A stretch of DNA of 64,000 nucleotides from Ilyonectria destructans (lineage: Eukaryota > Ascomycota > Sordariomycetes > Hypocreales > Nectriaceae), in contig JAHEWK010000001.1 in NCBI GenBank assembly GCA_020740775.1, forward strand, positions 4,712,001 through 4,776,000. The letters run 5' to 3'. Every line of letters starts with the position of its first letter. Position 1 is the stretch's first letter. Below are positions 21,701 to 34,300 of the stretch, piece by piece. The notes below the pieces were generated by a model. The model did no database searches. It was not told the DNA's origin and was given only the letters and a program-made list of their open reading frames with translations. A program made the position numbers and the translations under genes.

Positions 21701-22525
21701 GGAGATATTCGTTACACGGGAACCTGTACGGACACGTACTGGACGGGCGCTTGTTGTTCATCTTCTGGCTTTTTTCCTTCTTCGCCTTCCGCTCCTTTCG
21801 TGTTGTGCTTCAATTCTCCCTCCCTTCGTCACTGATTCCCTGGGCGGCCTCGCGTCTCACACGGGTTTCTTTTTCTCAACCCGCGTCCTCCTCCTTCTGC
21901 CTATCTCGAACCACCGCCCAACTGCATCGAAGCACTAGAACCACTAGGCCTCTCTGCACGGAGTTACGGATCCCAATAGTCACCTCTGTCCTGCCGCTTT
22001 CCCCCCTCTCGGCCCGTCCGCTGCCCATCCTCCACTCTTCATCGCTTGGTGGCTTGCCCGAAAACAGCCACACCACCACCCACAGTCCTGACCTATCCGG
22101 CCAAGGTACTCGTACTGTATGGTACCTCACTTTCCAGTCCAAGCCAGGCCAGCCAGACCACCTAACCTAGCTTGCCTTTCGCCAGCATACGCCAGCATTA
22201 CCTCCGCCTCCCTGCAACCAACCGCAGGCCGCCGGTTCTGACCTCACATCCTTTTGTTTCTTTCTCCCGTCCTCCCTCTCGTTTTCCCTGCTTTTAGTTC
22301 CCCTTCCCCCATCCTGGATAGTGTCGTCACTGTCCTGGCTGGAGTCGACTCCTGCCCCAGCGTAGGCATCTGGACCTCCCACTGACCCCTCGAGCCACCA
22401 CTCGCCAACGTTCCCCCACGACCCTCAACCTCTGGATGCCTCGCGACGGTTGGCCAAGCTCCAATTGTGCCAATTGATCCCGCGACGAATCTTGCGACGC
22501 CGCCCCCAGCGTCGACCCCGGCGAC
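18707..22525. other. 3.8 kb without a recognisable gene, tricalbin upstream region at right
   Basis: All open frames are short and lack domains or splice continuity. An AT-rich patch lies at about 19980-20070. A CGGTA array sits at 21096-21120. From about 21750 the plus strand is pyrimidine-rich and looks like a long promoter and leader of the tricalbin gene. A non-coding transcript is possible but cannot be supported from sequence. Confidence 0.5.
21096..21145. repeat. CGGTA pentamer array with a downstream inverted arm
   Basis: CGGTA is repeated five times at 21096-21120, followed by CTGTACTATTCTG and then AGTGTACTGTACCG. The last part can pair back on the array (CGGTAC with GTACCG), giving an imperfect hairpin. 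Confidence 0.7.
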
Positions 22526-25500
22526 ATGTCGACCGCAAAGGAAGCCAGTGAGCTCAAGCAGCAGGGAGCTATCGAAGCTGCCGCCAACCCCCAAAGCTCA
22601 GTCACTGCCGACGAAGCCCAGAAAGAGATAGTCGAGGCGTCCAAGAACGCCGGTGTCGCGGCCTTCACCTTCGACCCCGATGCTACTCCCGAACAGAAGC
22701 GAGCCCAAGCCAGAGCTGTATGCTACCCGTTCCACTTGCGCCCCAAGCTTTCACTGACTGTCTTGTGCTACAGGCTATCCCCCGCGAGCTCCAGAACAGC
22801 CGACGACCAAAAGGCGCGGCCATTATCACCGATGTTGATGATGGCACCGGTCCTGTCGAGGACCTACCCGAACCGAGCAAGGACGGTGCCCTAGACGTTG
22901 CCCGTGATGAAGACGGAAAGCCCCTTGCTGATGGCGAGGACCCTGGCTCTGATGAGCCTCCCTACTCGCGCACAGGGTGGGCTCCCAGGCTCGGGTGGCC
23001 CACGGACGAGATGCTAGAGCAGGAGAGCTTGCTCGACCATGCGACCTGGGTCGAAGGCCAGCTCCCAGATCACCTCTACGGTGGTAAGTTTCGGGTTTGG
23101 GTCGAATTGCAAACATATGGCTAACAGACTTAGACTGGTACCACAACACTGGCATCATCATCTTCGCCTGTATCTCGTCCTGGCTCGTGGCCATCTTTGG
23201 TGGCGGCCTCGCTTGGGTGTTGCTCGTCATGGCTATCTGCTCAACCTACTACCGGACTTCCTTGCGCCGAGTACGACGCAACTTCCGCGACGATATTGCT
23301 CGTGAGATGTCCCTCAAGAAGCTCGAGACCGACAACGAGTCGCTAGAATGGATCAACTCGTTCATGGTCAAGTTCTGGCCCATCTACCAACCCGTCCTCG
23401 CCCAGACCATCATCAACTCAGTCGATCAGGTCCTCAGCTCTGCCACCCCAGCCTTCCTCGATAGCTTGAAGCTCAAGACCTTCACCCTGGGCACCAAGCC
23501 CCCGCGCATGGAGCACGTCAAGACTTACCCCAAGACCGAGGACGATATTGTCATGATGGACTGGAAGTTCAGCTTCACCCCGAATGACACCGCCGACATG
23601 ACTGCCCGACAGGTCAAGAACAAAATTAACCCCAAGATTGTCCTCGAAATCCGCATCGGCAAGGCCATGATTAGCAAGGGCCTCGATGTCATTGTCGAAG
23701 ATATGGCCTTCTCCGGCATCATGCGCCTCAAGATCAAGCTGCAGATTCCCTTCCCCCACATCGACCGCGTTGAGATGTGCTTCCTTGAGCGACCCACGAT
23801 TGATTACGTCTGCAAGCCCCTCGGTGGTGATAACTTTGGCTTCGATATCAACTTCATCCCCGGTCTCGAGACCTTCATTTTGGAGCAGATCCACGGCAAC
23901 TTGGCACCCATGATGTATGCACCCAATGTCTTCCCCATTGAGGTCGCCAAGATGCTGGCTGGATCTCCCGTTGACCAGGCGGTTGGTGTCCTCGCTGTGA
24001 CCCTTCACGGTGCCCAGGGCCTCAAGAACAGCGACAACTTTGGCGGAACTGTCGATCCATATGCCTCGCTGAGCCTTAACAGGCGCCAGGAACTCGCCCG
24101 GACCAAGACTATCCACGACAACGCCAACCCCAGATGGAACGAGACTCATTACATCATCATTACCTCTTTCAACGACTCCCTGGATATGCAAGTGTTCGAT
24201 CACAATGACTTCCGCAAGTCCAAGGAGCTCGGTGTCGCTACTTTCCAGCTCGAGAGCATTGAGGATCTGAACGTGTACGAGAACGAGCGCATCGAGGTCA
24301 TTGCTGACGGCAAGGCTCGCGGCGTCATCTCTTGTGATTTGCGCTTCTTCCCTGTTCTCGCGGCTACAACCAACGAGGATGGAAAGGAGGAGCCCGCCCC
24401 CGAGTCCAACCAGGGTATTCTTCGATTCACTGTAGAGCAGGCCAAGGATCTGGACGGCACTAAGAGTCTCGTCGGTCAGCTTAACCCCTATGCCGTCATG
24501 TTCCTCAATGGCAAGGAGATCCACCAGACCAAGAAACTCAAGCGCACCAACAACCCTATCTGGGACAACGGCTCCAAGGAAATTCTCATCACTGATCGCA
24601 AGAAGGCCAAGCTCGGTCTCACGGTCAAGGACGATCGAGACCTCACTGGTGATCAAGTCCTTGGCAAGTACCAGATCAAGCTCGATGAGATGTTGGAGTG
24701 CATGGCGCAAGGAAAGGAATGGTACAACCTGTCTGGCGCTCACACCGGTCGTGTCAAGATGATGGCCCAGTGGAAGCCGGTGGCCATTTCCGGCATTGCC
24801 AGCACCGGCGGCTATGTCACTCCCATCGGTGTCATGCGCTTCCATTTCAAGAAGGCTACTGATTTGCGCAATTTCGAGGCGTTCGGAAAATCGGATCCCT
24901 ATACCCGTGTTTTGCTCTCCGGCATTGAGAAGGCTCGAACAGTCACCTTCCGAAACGATCTCAACCCTGAATGGGACGAGGTCCTCTACGTGCCCATCCA
25001 TTCCGCTCGTGACAGACTTACGTTGGAGGTGATGGACACCGAAAAGGTCGGCAAGGACAGGAGTTTGGGATCTGTTGAGGCATTTGCCGGCGACTACGTG
25101 GTGCAGGACGAAAACGGCGAGTACCTAGCCAACGACGTAAAGAAGCTCCGAGAGGATGGCCTGCGTATTCACGGCAAGGGCATTGCCAAGGGAGTCCTGA
25201 CCTACAACGTTTCCTTTTACCCCTGCCTCAATGTCGCAGACCCTGAGGAAGAAGAAGAGGAGGAGAAGGAAAAGGAGAAGGAGAAGCAGGAGGAGGAGGC
25301 GGCCGCCAAGAACGACACGTCTTCCTCGTCTTCTTCCTCCTCAGACGAGGAGGCTGCCAACCTGGAGCCGAGATCGTTGGATGCTGGCAAGTTCAACGCC
25401 AGCCTAGACAAGGCCAAGGATCTTGAACCTCTCACGCCTACAACCACCGGACGACCGTCGACGACCGAGCGACCTTCAACTGACGGACGTAAGGGCCCTC

Positions 25501-27213
25501 CCAAGATCCGCCTCTCACCCGAGGAGCTCCTCAAATACGAGACTGGTCTACTCATTTTCAGGCTTATGGAAGCCGAGATGCCGGAGAGCGGGACTCTGCT
25601 AGAAGTGTTCGTTGACGACATGGCCTATCCCTCCTATGTCTCTTCAACTGCTCGCACCAAGTCCCACAAGTTTGAGGAGATTGGAGACTGCCTTATTCGT
25701 GAACTGGATGTCTCACGCCTGACCCTGAAGTGTCGAAAGAAGGGCGACGACGGCGATGACATCTTGGCTCAATTGACTGGCAACACTCTGGAGACGTTGA
25801 AACAGTGCCTGGTAAGATCCCCATCGCAAGCAGCTGATATATGTGCCAAACAGCTAACCCAATATCTAGAACAACCCGACGACGCTGAAGCTCAAGGGTG
25901 AGGACGGCCGGCCTGCCAGCGTCAAGGTGAGCTTGAAGTACATCCCAGTCAAGATGCAGCTCGACCCCAGCGAGAGCATGAACAATATGGGTCAGCTTCG
26001 AGTGGACATTCTTGACGCCGCCGACCTGCCCGCTGCCGACCGCAACGGCAAGAGTGACCCATACTGCAAGTTTGAGCTCAACGGCCAGGAGATCCATAAG
26101 ACCAAGGTCCAGAAGAAGACGCTCAACCCCACGTGGAACGAGTTCTTCGAAGTCCCCGTTCCCTCAAGGACTGGAGCAAACTTCAAGGTCACCGTGTACG
26201 ACTACGACTTTGCCGATAAACCTGACCTGCTGGGAGAGGCGGAGATCAACTTGGAATCGCTCGATCCTTTCAGGCCCTCAGAGACCAAGTACATCCTAGA
26301 TGGAAAGTCGGGAAGCGTCAGGATCCGACTTCTCTTCCGACCCGACTACGTCACCCGAACTCGGCAGGGCACCTCCACCTTTGGCGGAACGTTCAGCTCT
26401 GCGCCAGGACGCATCGTCACCGGCGTGGCTGGCGCTCCCCTCAAGGGCGGTGCGGCAGTTGCCGGAGTCGTGGGTCACGGTGTTGGAAAGGGTGCGTCGT
26501 TTGTTCGCCGTGGCTTGTTCCGTAAGAAGGATACGAACGATATTCTCGAGGAGGAATCAGAGGTTGTGGAACCTCCTGCGCCAGTGCCAGTGCCAGTGCC
26601 AGTGCCAGCGCCAGTATCCAACGGCGGCCTCCGACGAACACCCGTCATCACGACGGAGGACATGGATTTCCCCCTTGGTCGCCCATCAACCAGCAACGGC
26701 CAGAACGGCCACACTCGGTCTAAGAGCATCGGGCAGTCGTCGGTCCACAGCACCCTGCCCGGGGGCGCACCAGGCGGTACAGCCCACTTTACGGTGGTTA
26801 GTGCGACGGGATTTCCCCCGGCGTCTAATCTGTACATCATCATCACACAAATCTCCCCCAAGGAGAAGTCGGTTGGAAAGACGAAACACTACAAGTCAGG
26901 AACCGGGCAATGGGGATTTGACGAAACGTTCAAGTTCCACTGCTCTCCAGACGCGCAATTCAAGGTGGAGGCCAAGGGTGAACACTTGTTTGGCAGCGAT
27001 GATGAACTCGGCGAGCACGTCTACTTTGTTGACGAGTCCGGTGACGGCTCAGCCAAGAACCTCGCCGTGGGCAGCGGAACTGTGACGATCAAGAGCAACT
27101 TCCAGGCTGCGGAGACGACCCTGACTCCTGACAGCCCCAAGGCGCACCTCCGCCGGAGCTTTCTTAGCAAGCGGGAGGGACGATCCAGCAGGGAGACGAC
27201 ACCAAACCCCTAA
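22526..27213 (+). CDS. Tricalbin (extended synaptotagmin), SMP and multiple C2 domains
   Basis: ER-plasma membrane tether and lipid-transfer protein of about 1507 residues. Exons are 22526-22717, 22774-23083, 23134-25811 and 25870-27213. Order: soluble N-terminus; hydrophobic hairpin (about 174-208); SMP lipid-binding domain (about 234-439); C2 domains at about 451-570, 592-700 and 730-860; an acidic Glu/Lys run followed by a Ser run (about 870-905); a diverged C2-like part (about 960-1060); a well-conserved C2 with GKSDPYC and YDYDFAD calcium-loop acids (about 1090-1200); a glycine-rich linker with a VP repeat; and a last C2-like segment near 1310-1430. Yeast Tcb1-3 have the same hairpin-SMP-C2 order. 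The start at 22526 is the first ATG in frame. A C-terminal tail rich in Ser/Arg follows. Which of the three yeast paralogues it matches cannot be told. Confidence 0.95.
26575..26617 (+). repeat. CCAGTG microsatellite encoding Val-Pro repeats
   Basis: The hexamer CCAGTG is repeated several times in frame within the last tricalbin exon, giving a Pro-Val run ending in Ala-Pro between two C2-type domains. Length is likely to vary between strains. Confidence 0.7.
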
Positions 27214-28165
27214 GCTATTTTGTTCTAGGACCGGATGTTGGTACGGGGCAGATTTTACTCTACGAGTTTCTTGTTGTTTCTTGGCTGGGGGTACGAGATG
27301 TTTCCCTGGTCATACATGATCGATTCTTACGACATGGTTGCGAGCTGTATAGGTTTATTGCACAGAATTCCATTGGGGACTAGGGACCGGGTAAAAGGGA
27401 AAGATGGGAAAGGAGACGGGGGCGAGATTGCGGACGAAGGGCTGGGGGAGTAGTTGAATTTAATGAGTTTGATAGCCTTTTGGACTTTGGGGCCGGTTTC
27501 CTTGATGGCGCTCTGGAGGAAGAGTGCACCCGTGCCTAATGAGGGGATGAGACGGGGGCAATCGAGGGCTGGAAGGGAGTAGACAACGAAATGAATTGAG
27601 AATTTTACTACAAGTTCATTATTGCAATTGCTGTATTGGGGGCTGTTGGTAAGGAGAAGCTGATGTGATGAAGTCGATGGCGACGAATACCTTACCTAAA
27701 TAGGAGGAGGACATGCTAAAGTGGAGTGGTATATTTAGGCCTAAAGTATCAGGCACCAATCTCAGGCATCCAGCACGCCTAGCGTCGCCAGCTGGCAGGA
27801 GCCTGTGTGTGTACCTTCCGTAGGCGCTGGAGCGTGCGAGGCAAGCTCCGTGACGCGCGAGACGGGAGCTGCCTGAGCCCGAGCCGCAGAGCTTCCACCT
27901 CCACAATCTATCTCCAACCAACATCAACCCTCCAGCAACGACGACATCTCCACGCCCGCCGAATCCACCACCACCAAACAAGGGCCCGCGCTCTTCGTCG
28001 TCGACATTGCATCGTCACCGCTCGCTCTGCATTCTTCCCAATCTCCATCTCCAATCCATCCCGCTCCCGCATCCGTCAACGGCGTCACCCTCGTCATCGG
28101 CGAAAAGACTCCGACGACATCCCACCAAGCCCCGGTCACTCAACCTCTCTCTCACATAGCCCAAG
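27214..28165. other. Tricalbin 3' flank and proteasome gene promoter
   Basis: No gene is supported. The right 350 bp is C-rich and free of long plus-strand purine runs, like a leader for the proteasome gene. A search by eye for the Rpn4 site GGTGGCAAA found none. Confidence 0.45.
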
Positions 28166-29075
28166 ATGGATACTCTCGTGGCAAAATACAGCCGGCCTGC
28201 GTCGTACGAGCAGAACGACGCCTTTGAGGAGCACGATGAGCTGGCGAGCCCCATGGCCAACCTCTCCGTCAAGTTTGCCATGCCCCCGGTTGCCCAGGTT
28301 TGTCGTCGTTGATCCCACAGCTTGGGTCCCTGTATCACTGACCGATTCGTTCCAGCCCTCATCATGGCTCCGCGCCGCCACCGATGATCGATCCAACCCC
28401 GACTGCCCCATCAAGATCGCCCACGGAACCACCACCCTCGCCTTCCGCTTCCAGGGCGGCATCATCGTCGCCACCGACTCCCGAGCCACCGCCGGCAACT
28501 GGATCGCCTCGCAGACCGTCAAGAAGGTCATCGAGATCAACAGCGTCCTCCTGGGCACCATGGCCGGTGGCGCTGCCGACTGCCAGTACTGGCTCGCCTG
28601 GCTCGGCATGCAGTGCCGCCTGCACGAGCTCCGACACAAGCGCCGCATCAGCGTCGCCGCCGCCAGCAAGATCCTCGCCAACCTCGTCTACAGCTACAAG
28701 GGCATGGGCCTGAGCATGGGCACCATGTGCGCCGGTGTCACCAAGGAGGAGGGCCCGGCCCTCTACTACGTCGACAGCGACGGCACCCGTCTCGCCGGCA
28801 ACCTCTTCTGTGTTGGTTCCGGTCAGACCTTTGCCTACGGTGTCCTCGATGCCGAGTACAAGTACGAACTGACCACTGAGGAGGCCCTGGAGCTCGGCAA
28901 GCGAAGTATCTTGGCTGCCACCCACCGAGATGCCTACTCTGGTGGATTCATCAACCTCTACCACGTCAAGGAGGAAGGCTGGGTCAAGCACGGCTTCAAC
29001 GACACCAACCCTATTTTCTGGAAGACCAAGCTTGAGAAGGGCGAGTTCACCAACGTGACAAGCTCGCTGGATTAG
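28166..29075 (+). CDS. PRE2: 20S proteasome subunit beta-5 (chymotrypsin-like)
   Basis: Catalytic subunit of the 20S proteasome core, 283 residues. Exons are 28166-28297 and 28356-29075 joined at phase 0. The first 68 residues are a propeptide that is removed autocatalytically; the mature chain starts at Thr69 in [13 protein letters not shown], the N-terminal nucleophile. DSRATAGNW and [13 protein letters not shown] are the beta-5 signatures (Asp17, Lys33 region and substrate pocket), and [23 protein letters not shown] and RDAYSGG follow as in yeast Pre2. Length is normal. The ATG at 28166 gives a propeptide of usual size. It is tail to tail with QRI7, 359 bp between stops. Confidence 0.97.
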
Positions 29076-29434
29076 ACGCAGTGCATCAAGAGAAGCGCAG
29101 GACCGGAATCTGGGGAGTCATTGTCTGCCACAGACAAGGTCAAGGGAAGGGCTGATAGAGAGTGGTTTCTTGTACCGGTCATCGTACCTGGCCGGGTGTA
29201 GTGGCCCAGAAACTCAAGACGGGCTGTGTAATTTGTACAACAAAGGCTTTCTTGAAATCAAGTGATCTGGATCCTCATACTTAACGTGAAGTCATAAACC
29301 CATCCATCTGGGTACGTAAATAATCTACAGTAGTGTACAAGCATGGGGCTTTTTGATAAGTCTCTTGGTGCATGTTACAGAGTCAGAGAGTTGGGTATCG
29401 TCATGTCACATCTCTCCATTTGCCTTTCCATCAT
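29076..29434. other. Convergent 3' flanks of PRE2 and QRI7
   Basis: Only 3' flanking DNA; no gene, repeat or RNA is seen. Confidence 0.5.
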
Positions 29435-30943
29435 TCACTCACGCACGTCTCTCTTCACCCACCCATCCACGCCGAGTATTCCCTCTCCATGCTCGGGGTC
29501 CATCGGCCACCTGCCGACACTCGTGATGGACAGCTCTGACTCGTAGCCCGCCTGGAACATCTCCATGCCCGTCCACGCAATCATGGCGGCGTTGTCCGTA
29601 CACAGCTCCACGGGCGGCGCCACAATGTCCATGTCACCGAACCCTCGCACGGCCAGCGTGCGGCGCAGCACATGCATCAGGAACTTGTTGCTCGCCACGC
29701 CGCCGGCCACGACGAGTGTGCGGGCGCTCTGCAGCTCGGGGCGGTCCTCGAGGGCGACACATAGACGGCCGGCCAGGTGCGTAAAGGCGGCCATCATGGT
29801 GTGCTGGGCGAGGGCGCGGCGCTCGGGGATGTCCATCGAGGAGGACGAGGCGGTGGCGATGTTGTGGACGTGCGTGTAGATGCTGCTAAAGGAAAAGGTG
29901 AGCTTCCGGGACTGGCGGAAGGGGAGGGGGACGGTCCAGGGGTAGCCTGTGGGAGGGGGGGTCATTTCCGCGGCACGGGAGGCCGGAGGCGTGAAGACGG
30001 CGTCGTAAGCGGCGGTCACGGAGGAGGAGGGGGGAGACCCGGAGCTGATGCCGGAGCCGGAGCCGGAGCCGGACTCGGAGGTTGCGGCGGAGTCCGGAGG
30101 AGGAAAGGCAAAGGCCTCGAGCAGCCGGCCGTACATGACGTGGTCGCTGGCCTCGAAGACGTCGGGCGGGAGGATATCGCGGGCCGTCTGATCAAGCAGG
30201 TTTCCGATGGCGATGTCGCCTGTCGTGGCAATGAGCGAGTGGTCGGTGAGGCCGGCCGAGTGAATGAGCTGCGTGTGGCCGCCGGAGACAAGCAGCGAGA
30301 GGAAGGGGAAGTGTGGTCCTGTCCGTTGGCCTTCGCTATCTTTCGAGTTGATGTCCTTCGCGTCCGTCTCCGTCTCCGTCTCAGCCTCTCCCATGCTCAT
30401 CCCCAGCGCCCTCACCAACCTCGGCGTCAGCGCATGCGCCTGCATATGGTGCACGCCCACCAGCGGCACTCCCCACGCAACAGCCAGGCCCTTGGCCATA
30501 TCCAGCCCGATGCCCAAGTTCGAGCGCATCCCCGGCCCTCGCGTCACCGCGACAAAGTCCGGCACCTGCTTGCGCACACCGTCCTCGGTGAAGCAAACCG
30601 CCACGCGTGCGCTGCTCCCGCCGCCATGTCCATCCGTTGCCTCGGCGGCGTCCGGGAGGGCGGCCAGCGCACGGCGGACAAGCGGCGCCAATGCCTCGCT
30701 ATGGCTCCGGACGGCGACGAGGGGGTGGATTCCGCGGAAGGCGCGGTTGTCGGACGAGATACGTTCGTTGAAGAGCAGTTCCGTCGACTGCGGCGTATGG
30801 TGGAGGACGGCGACGCCTGTGTCGTCGCAGGACGTCTCGATGGCGAGGGTGACGAGGGACCGGCGGCTGCGGCTACGGAGCGGGAGGCTACCGCGAGGGA
30901 GGAGGAGGGGCCGTCGAGAAAAACATCGGTGGAGGAGGCGCAT
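29435..30943 (-). CDS. QRI7: Mitochondrial tRNA N6-adenosine threonylcarbamoyltransferase
   Basis: Kae1/TsaD/Qri7 family, 502 residues, no intron. It transfers threonylcarbamoyl to A37 of ANN-decoding tRNAs. The start at 30943 gives MRLLHRCFSRRPLLLPRG, an Arg/Leu-rich mitochondrial presequence, so this is the Qri7 rather than the cytosolic Kae1 form. ASKHA motifs are ETSCDDTGVAVL (36-47), the metal pair His166 and His170 in HMQAH, LVSGGHTQL, and VAGGVASNKFL near the C-terminus. It is longer than bacterial TsaD (about 340) because of Asp/Glu- and Ser/Gly-rich inserts in surface loops, one a Gly-Ser repeat. The open frame runs another 59 codons upstream, but that part has no targeting character. 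It lies downstream of, and on the same strand as, the large membrane protein. Confidence 0.93.
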   Translation of the reverse strand: MRLLHRCFSRRPLLLPRGSLPLRSRSRRSLVTLAIETSCDDTGVAVLHHTPQSTELLFNERISSDNRAFRGIHPLVAVRSHSEALAPLVRRALAALPDAAEATDGHGGGSSARVAVCFTEDGVRKQVPDFVAVTRGPGMRSNLGIGLDMAKGLAVAWGVPLVGVHHMQAHALTPRLVRALGMSMGEAETETETDAKDINSKDSEGQRTGPHFPFLSLLVSGGHTQLIHSAGLTDHSLIATTGDIAIGNLLDQTARDILPPDVFEASDHVMYGRLLEAFAFPPPDSAATSESGSGSGSGISSGSPPSSSVTAAYDAVFTPPASRAAEMTPPPTGYPWTVPLPFRQSRKLTFSFSSIYTHVHNIATASSSSMDIPERRALAQHTMMAAFTHLAGRLCVALEDRPELQSARTLVVAGGVASNKFLMHVLRRTLAVRGFGDMDIVAPPVELCTDNAAMIAWTGMEMFQAGYESELSITSVGRWPMDPEHGEGILGVDGWVKRDVRE

Positions 30944-31308
30944 GGACGGCGGGTTCGGTAACAGGAGTCGGCGTGGGGGCAGTGGTGATCGGATGCGGTT
31001 GGTGTTTTGGTCGTCGGCTCGCAATCCTAGGGAATTTTCCGGCCGCAGATGACGGCTCGGGACGGCCCCACAAGCCGGCGGCCAAACGGAGGTTTGCTTC
31101 GTATATTGCGACATGTTCACAGAAATCAGACATGAGAGAGGGAAAGCAAAGTCAGTCAGATGGTTTTGAAATAATGCTTTGTTTGTAGATTCAATCTATC
31201 TATCGAAATACCATAAACCTGCTCTTTTGCGAGCTAAAATGCCCAAATGCCCATGTGCCCATGTGCCTAAACGCCCAGTCCAATGCATGCAATTCCACCT
31301 CCTCCATC
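30944..31308. other. QRI7 promoter and 3' flank of the membrane protein gene
   Basis: A 365-bp spacer between two minus-strand genes. CCCATGTG and CCCAAATG tandem-like copies occur at 31240-31268. Nothing else is seen. Confidence 0.4.
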
Positions 31309-34300
31309 TCATGATGATTGTTCTACCCAGTTCACCCACTGGCATTGACATCCTCCCGTGCCACCGTCAAACCCTCCATACTTTTCATCGCCACGGGATC
31401 GCTTGTTAATCCACGTGCCACCGACCCCAATGTTGTTGGCCAACAACTTAGGATTGTCCACGTCCAGCTCTTGACGGTCGTTGATCGGCCACGCCCAAAC
31501 AAACTTTTCCGTGGGGTCTCCACCGTGCGTGTCCGTAGTCACCGTCACCGGGTATGGCATCGTGCCTGGTCGGATCAGATCTGTCCCGTTGATGCTGCTC
31601 TGCCCGTTAGACGAGAGCAACGTTGATGAGTTGGCGTCGAGTGTCTGGGTCCAGATCTGAACAAGAACTCGCGTCTGGCTCCACGTCGTCAGAAAGTCGG
31701 CCTCACTTTCGCGGCAGCCTCCATCCTTGTCCAGGGGAACGTCGGTGTCGTCAGTATCGTTAAGGACCGTCACCGATTTCAGGTAGATGGTCCGCTTGAA
31801 ATACGTGTAGAACCCGTAGTGCTCCGTGGGGAGCCCGCGGTCATAGAGCCTCACCGGCTGCTGGACAGGCGTCGGAAGCAGGACGGCGGCCTTGGGAGTG
31901 CCATCTGTGTTAAGATCTGGGGATGGCAGGACATCGGGAATGCTAATGTTGACGTCCGACGTAGCTCTCTTGCTCAGCTCCTCAGAATCGACACTATCGA
32001 GAGAGTCCAGCAGGCTGATGTAGAATGGAGTCGGTTCGCCGCCCTTCTCATCCGACTGGATGTCATCAGTAGTGTTTCCCAAGAAGAACATCTCCTGGTA
32101 GTCCGGCGCGTCAGGACTAGGGTTGAACTTGAGGGCTCGCTCCCGGATCACACTGCTCGCGTGCGAAGCGCCTCCAATACTTCTCCGAGGAATAGGCGTT
32201 GGGGCATCCCCATTGGAGACATTCCAGCTGTTTCTCGTACCGTTATCCCATTGGATCTGCATGATGACCGTTGGCTGGTCTGCATTGTATGGAGAGACCG
32301 AGTCGTGTTGCTCTTTGGGCAGGTAACAGCTCCACATGGTCGAGGGTTCGGTACAGCCATCCTTAGCCACAGTATTGTCTGGGCCGACGACCGTCAAAAC
32401 TCCGGTGGGCATGGGCGGGAAGTCGGTCAAGTTCACCCAGATCGATGGGATCTCTTCAGAATGATGCGGGCGTGTCAAAACGACAGCCAGCGTGACCGTA
32501 AGAATGATGATACAGAGGATGATACCCAAGACAATCATCCAGACTCGTCTTCGCTGTCGTCCTTCTCGGCCGGTTCGGCCAAAGCAACCACTTTCGGGGA
32601 TACATCCTCTGCCCCTCCAGAAGCCACCAGCCTTCCTGGCAATCACTTCTTCCTTCTCGTGGCGGCGTCGCTGCCGTTCACTTCTCGTCATTTGGCCTGA
32701 AGTCTCTTCCGAATGCTCCTGCGGCACAAAGGTTCCCAATTGACGGGTGGGAAGAGCAGGCTGCGAGAGTGGCGTGTTTCCGTGGGGTCCTGGAGTGAGG
32801 GGGATCTCGGTCATTTGAGTAGCACCCTGCGATGTCATAGTCGCCGAAAGGCCGGGTGAAGTTGGGCCAGGAGATGGCGGGAACTGAGCGTTGAGAGGGT
32901 GGTTGGGAGGGAACACAGCCCTGTATCTCACCGGGACGGTACCGTCTTGCTTTTGAGGGGGGGAGTATGGAGGTGGCTGCTCAACATGAACCTCCTCTGT
33001 GATAATAATCCGCGGCTTCTCCGTAACAGGAAATGTTTCGACAGGAGCCGGAGAAGAGGCCGCAGTCGAGGGGCCAGATTCCGCGGCCGAGGTAGTTTCG
33101 GGCCGTGGGGATGGCGTCCGGCGTGGTGTAGGTGCTCTGACGATAGGTGTTTGAAACGAGGCGGGTGTCAACGTCGGGGTAAGGTATTGGCTGAATTGAT
33201 TGCTTTGAGCCGTTTTGGGTTCCGACCCATTCCACCACTCGCCTTGGCCGTCCCTTGGTGACTCCATCTTTCTCCGTGAGGCAAAGCTGAGTCTCTTATC
33301 CATGAAGGGGGTGACTACATGATCCCACCACCCATGAGACTTAGATCCGGCGCTATCAGGAGTAAACGCAGGTGTTTTTCCCTTGACCTGCTTCTGGGGA
33401 CTCGAGGTACCGTCCTCTTCAAAAAGGGTGCAGGGGGTACCAGATTCACTCTCCTCTGCACCGTTTTCCCCAGCTTCAAGACTAATGAGTCTTTGATGGG
33501 GTGTCTTCCTGAAATTGGCTGGTACAGCTGGAACCGGCGGGACGGCATCAGCGCGCGCAGGTCCAGCAATCATAGATGGGGCGTGAGAGTAGATGCTTGA
33601 TGTGTAGCGTGCAGGGCTAAACGAGGAAGCTGTGTCGGGGGTGGGGGTGTCTGGTGACCACACGGATTGTTGTTGTTGTATCGGGGCTCCAGTTGGTTGA
33701 AAGGGCCCCGAGGTAGGAGGGTTGGGGAAGGCGTTCAGTCTTTGTTGGAGATCATGAGGTGTGTGTAGGGTCGTAGCTGTCTGGGGTGACATGTCTCGAT
33801 CGCTCATCTCGCGGTCACTCATCGCATCAGATGGAAGAGAGATTCCAATGACAATAGGCCGGTCCTCGGGCGACAGTTGATGATCGGGACTCAGAGCTGG
33901 CTGCTGAGGCGAGGCCGTAGCTGGGCTGTAGATCTTATTCTTCTTCAGCCAGCCCCAGTTTCCCACCGAGGCCGATGAAGGTTCTCCTTCAAGAGCCTTC
34001 AAGGCAGCAGCGTCCACGAACTTGACGGGTCGGCCGTCTGGGGTGCGTAAATGCCGGGTTTGACGCCGAAATGCCGTCATGTCGGTGATCAGTTTGATTC
34101 CGGCCATGGCATTTTGGGTCTTTTGCCGATGTTTCGACTTGACCCGCTTCATTCTGATAACAGATGCTCGTGAGACTCGCGGTCCCGCGGGCTTCGTCGT
34201 TCGTGTAGCAGCCATGGGGGGAGGAGGGGCGCCGATCAAGACCTGCTCACCGGCATCGATGGGAGTGATGGGTTCATCATCTTCCCAGTCCTCCCAGTCC

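Noticed and set aside
23418..25001. 527-codon open frame antisense to the tricalbin gene
   Set aside because: It exactly overlaps highly conserved SMP/C2 coding sequence; the open antisense frame follows from C-biased third positions. Its Leu/Val/Asp-rich translation has no domain.
28362..28991. 209-codon frame antisense to PRE2
   Set aside because: Gly/Val/Ala-rich antisense shadow of proteasome coding sequence.
29777..30961. 394-codon Gly/Arg-rich frame antisense to QRI7
   Set aside because: Antisense shadow of a conserved gene with complete motifs.
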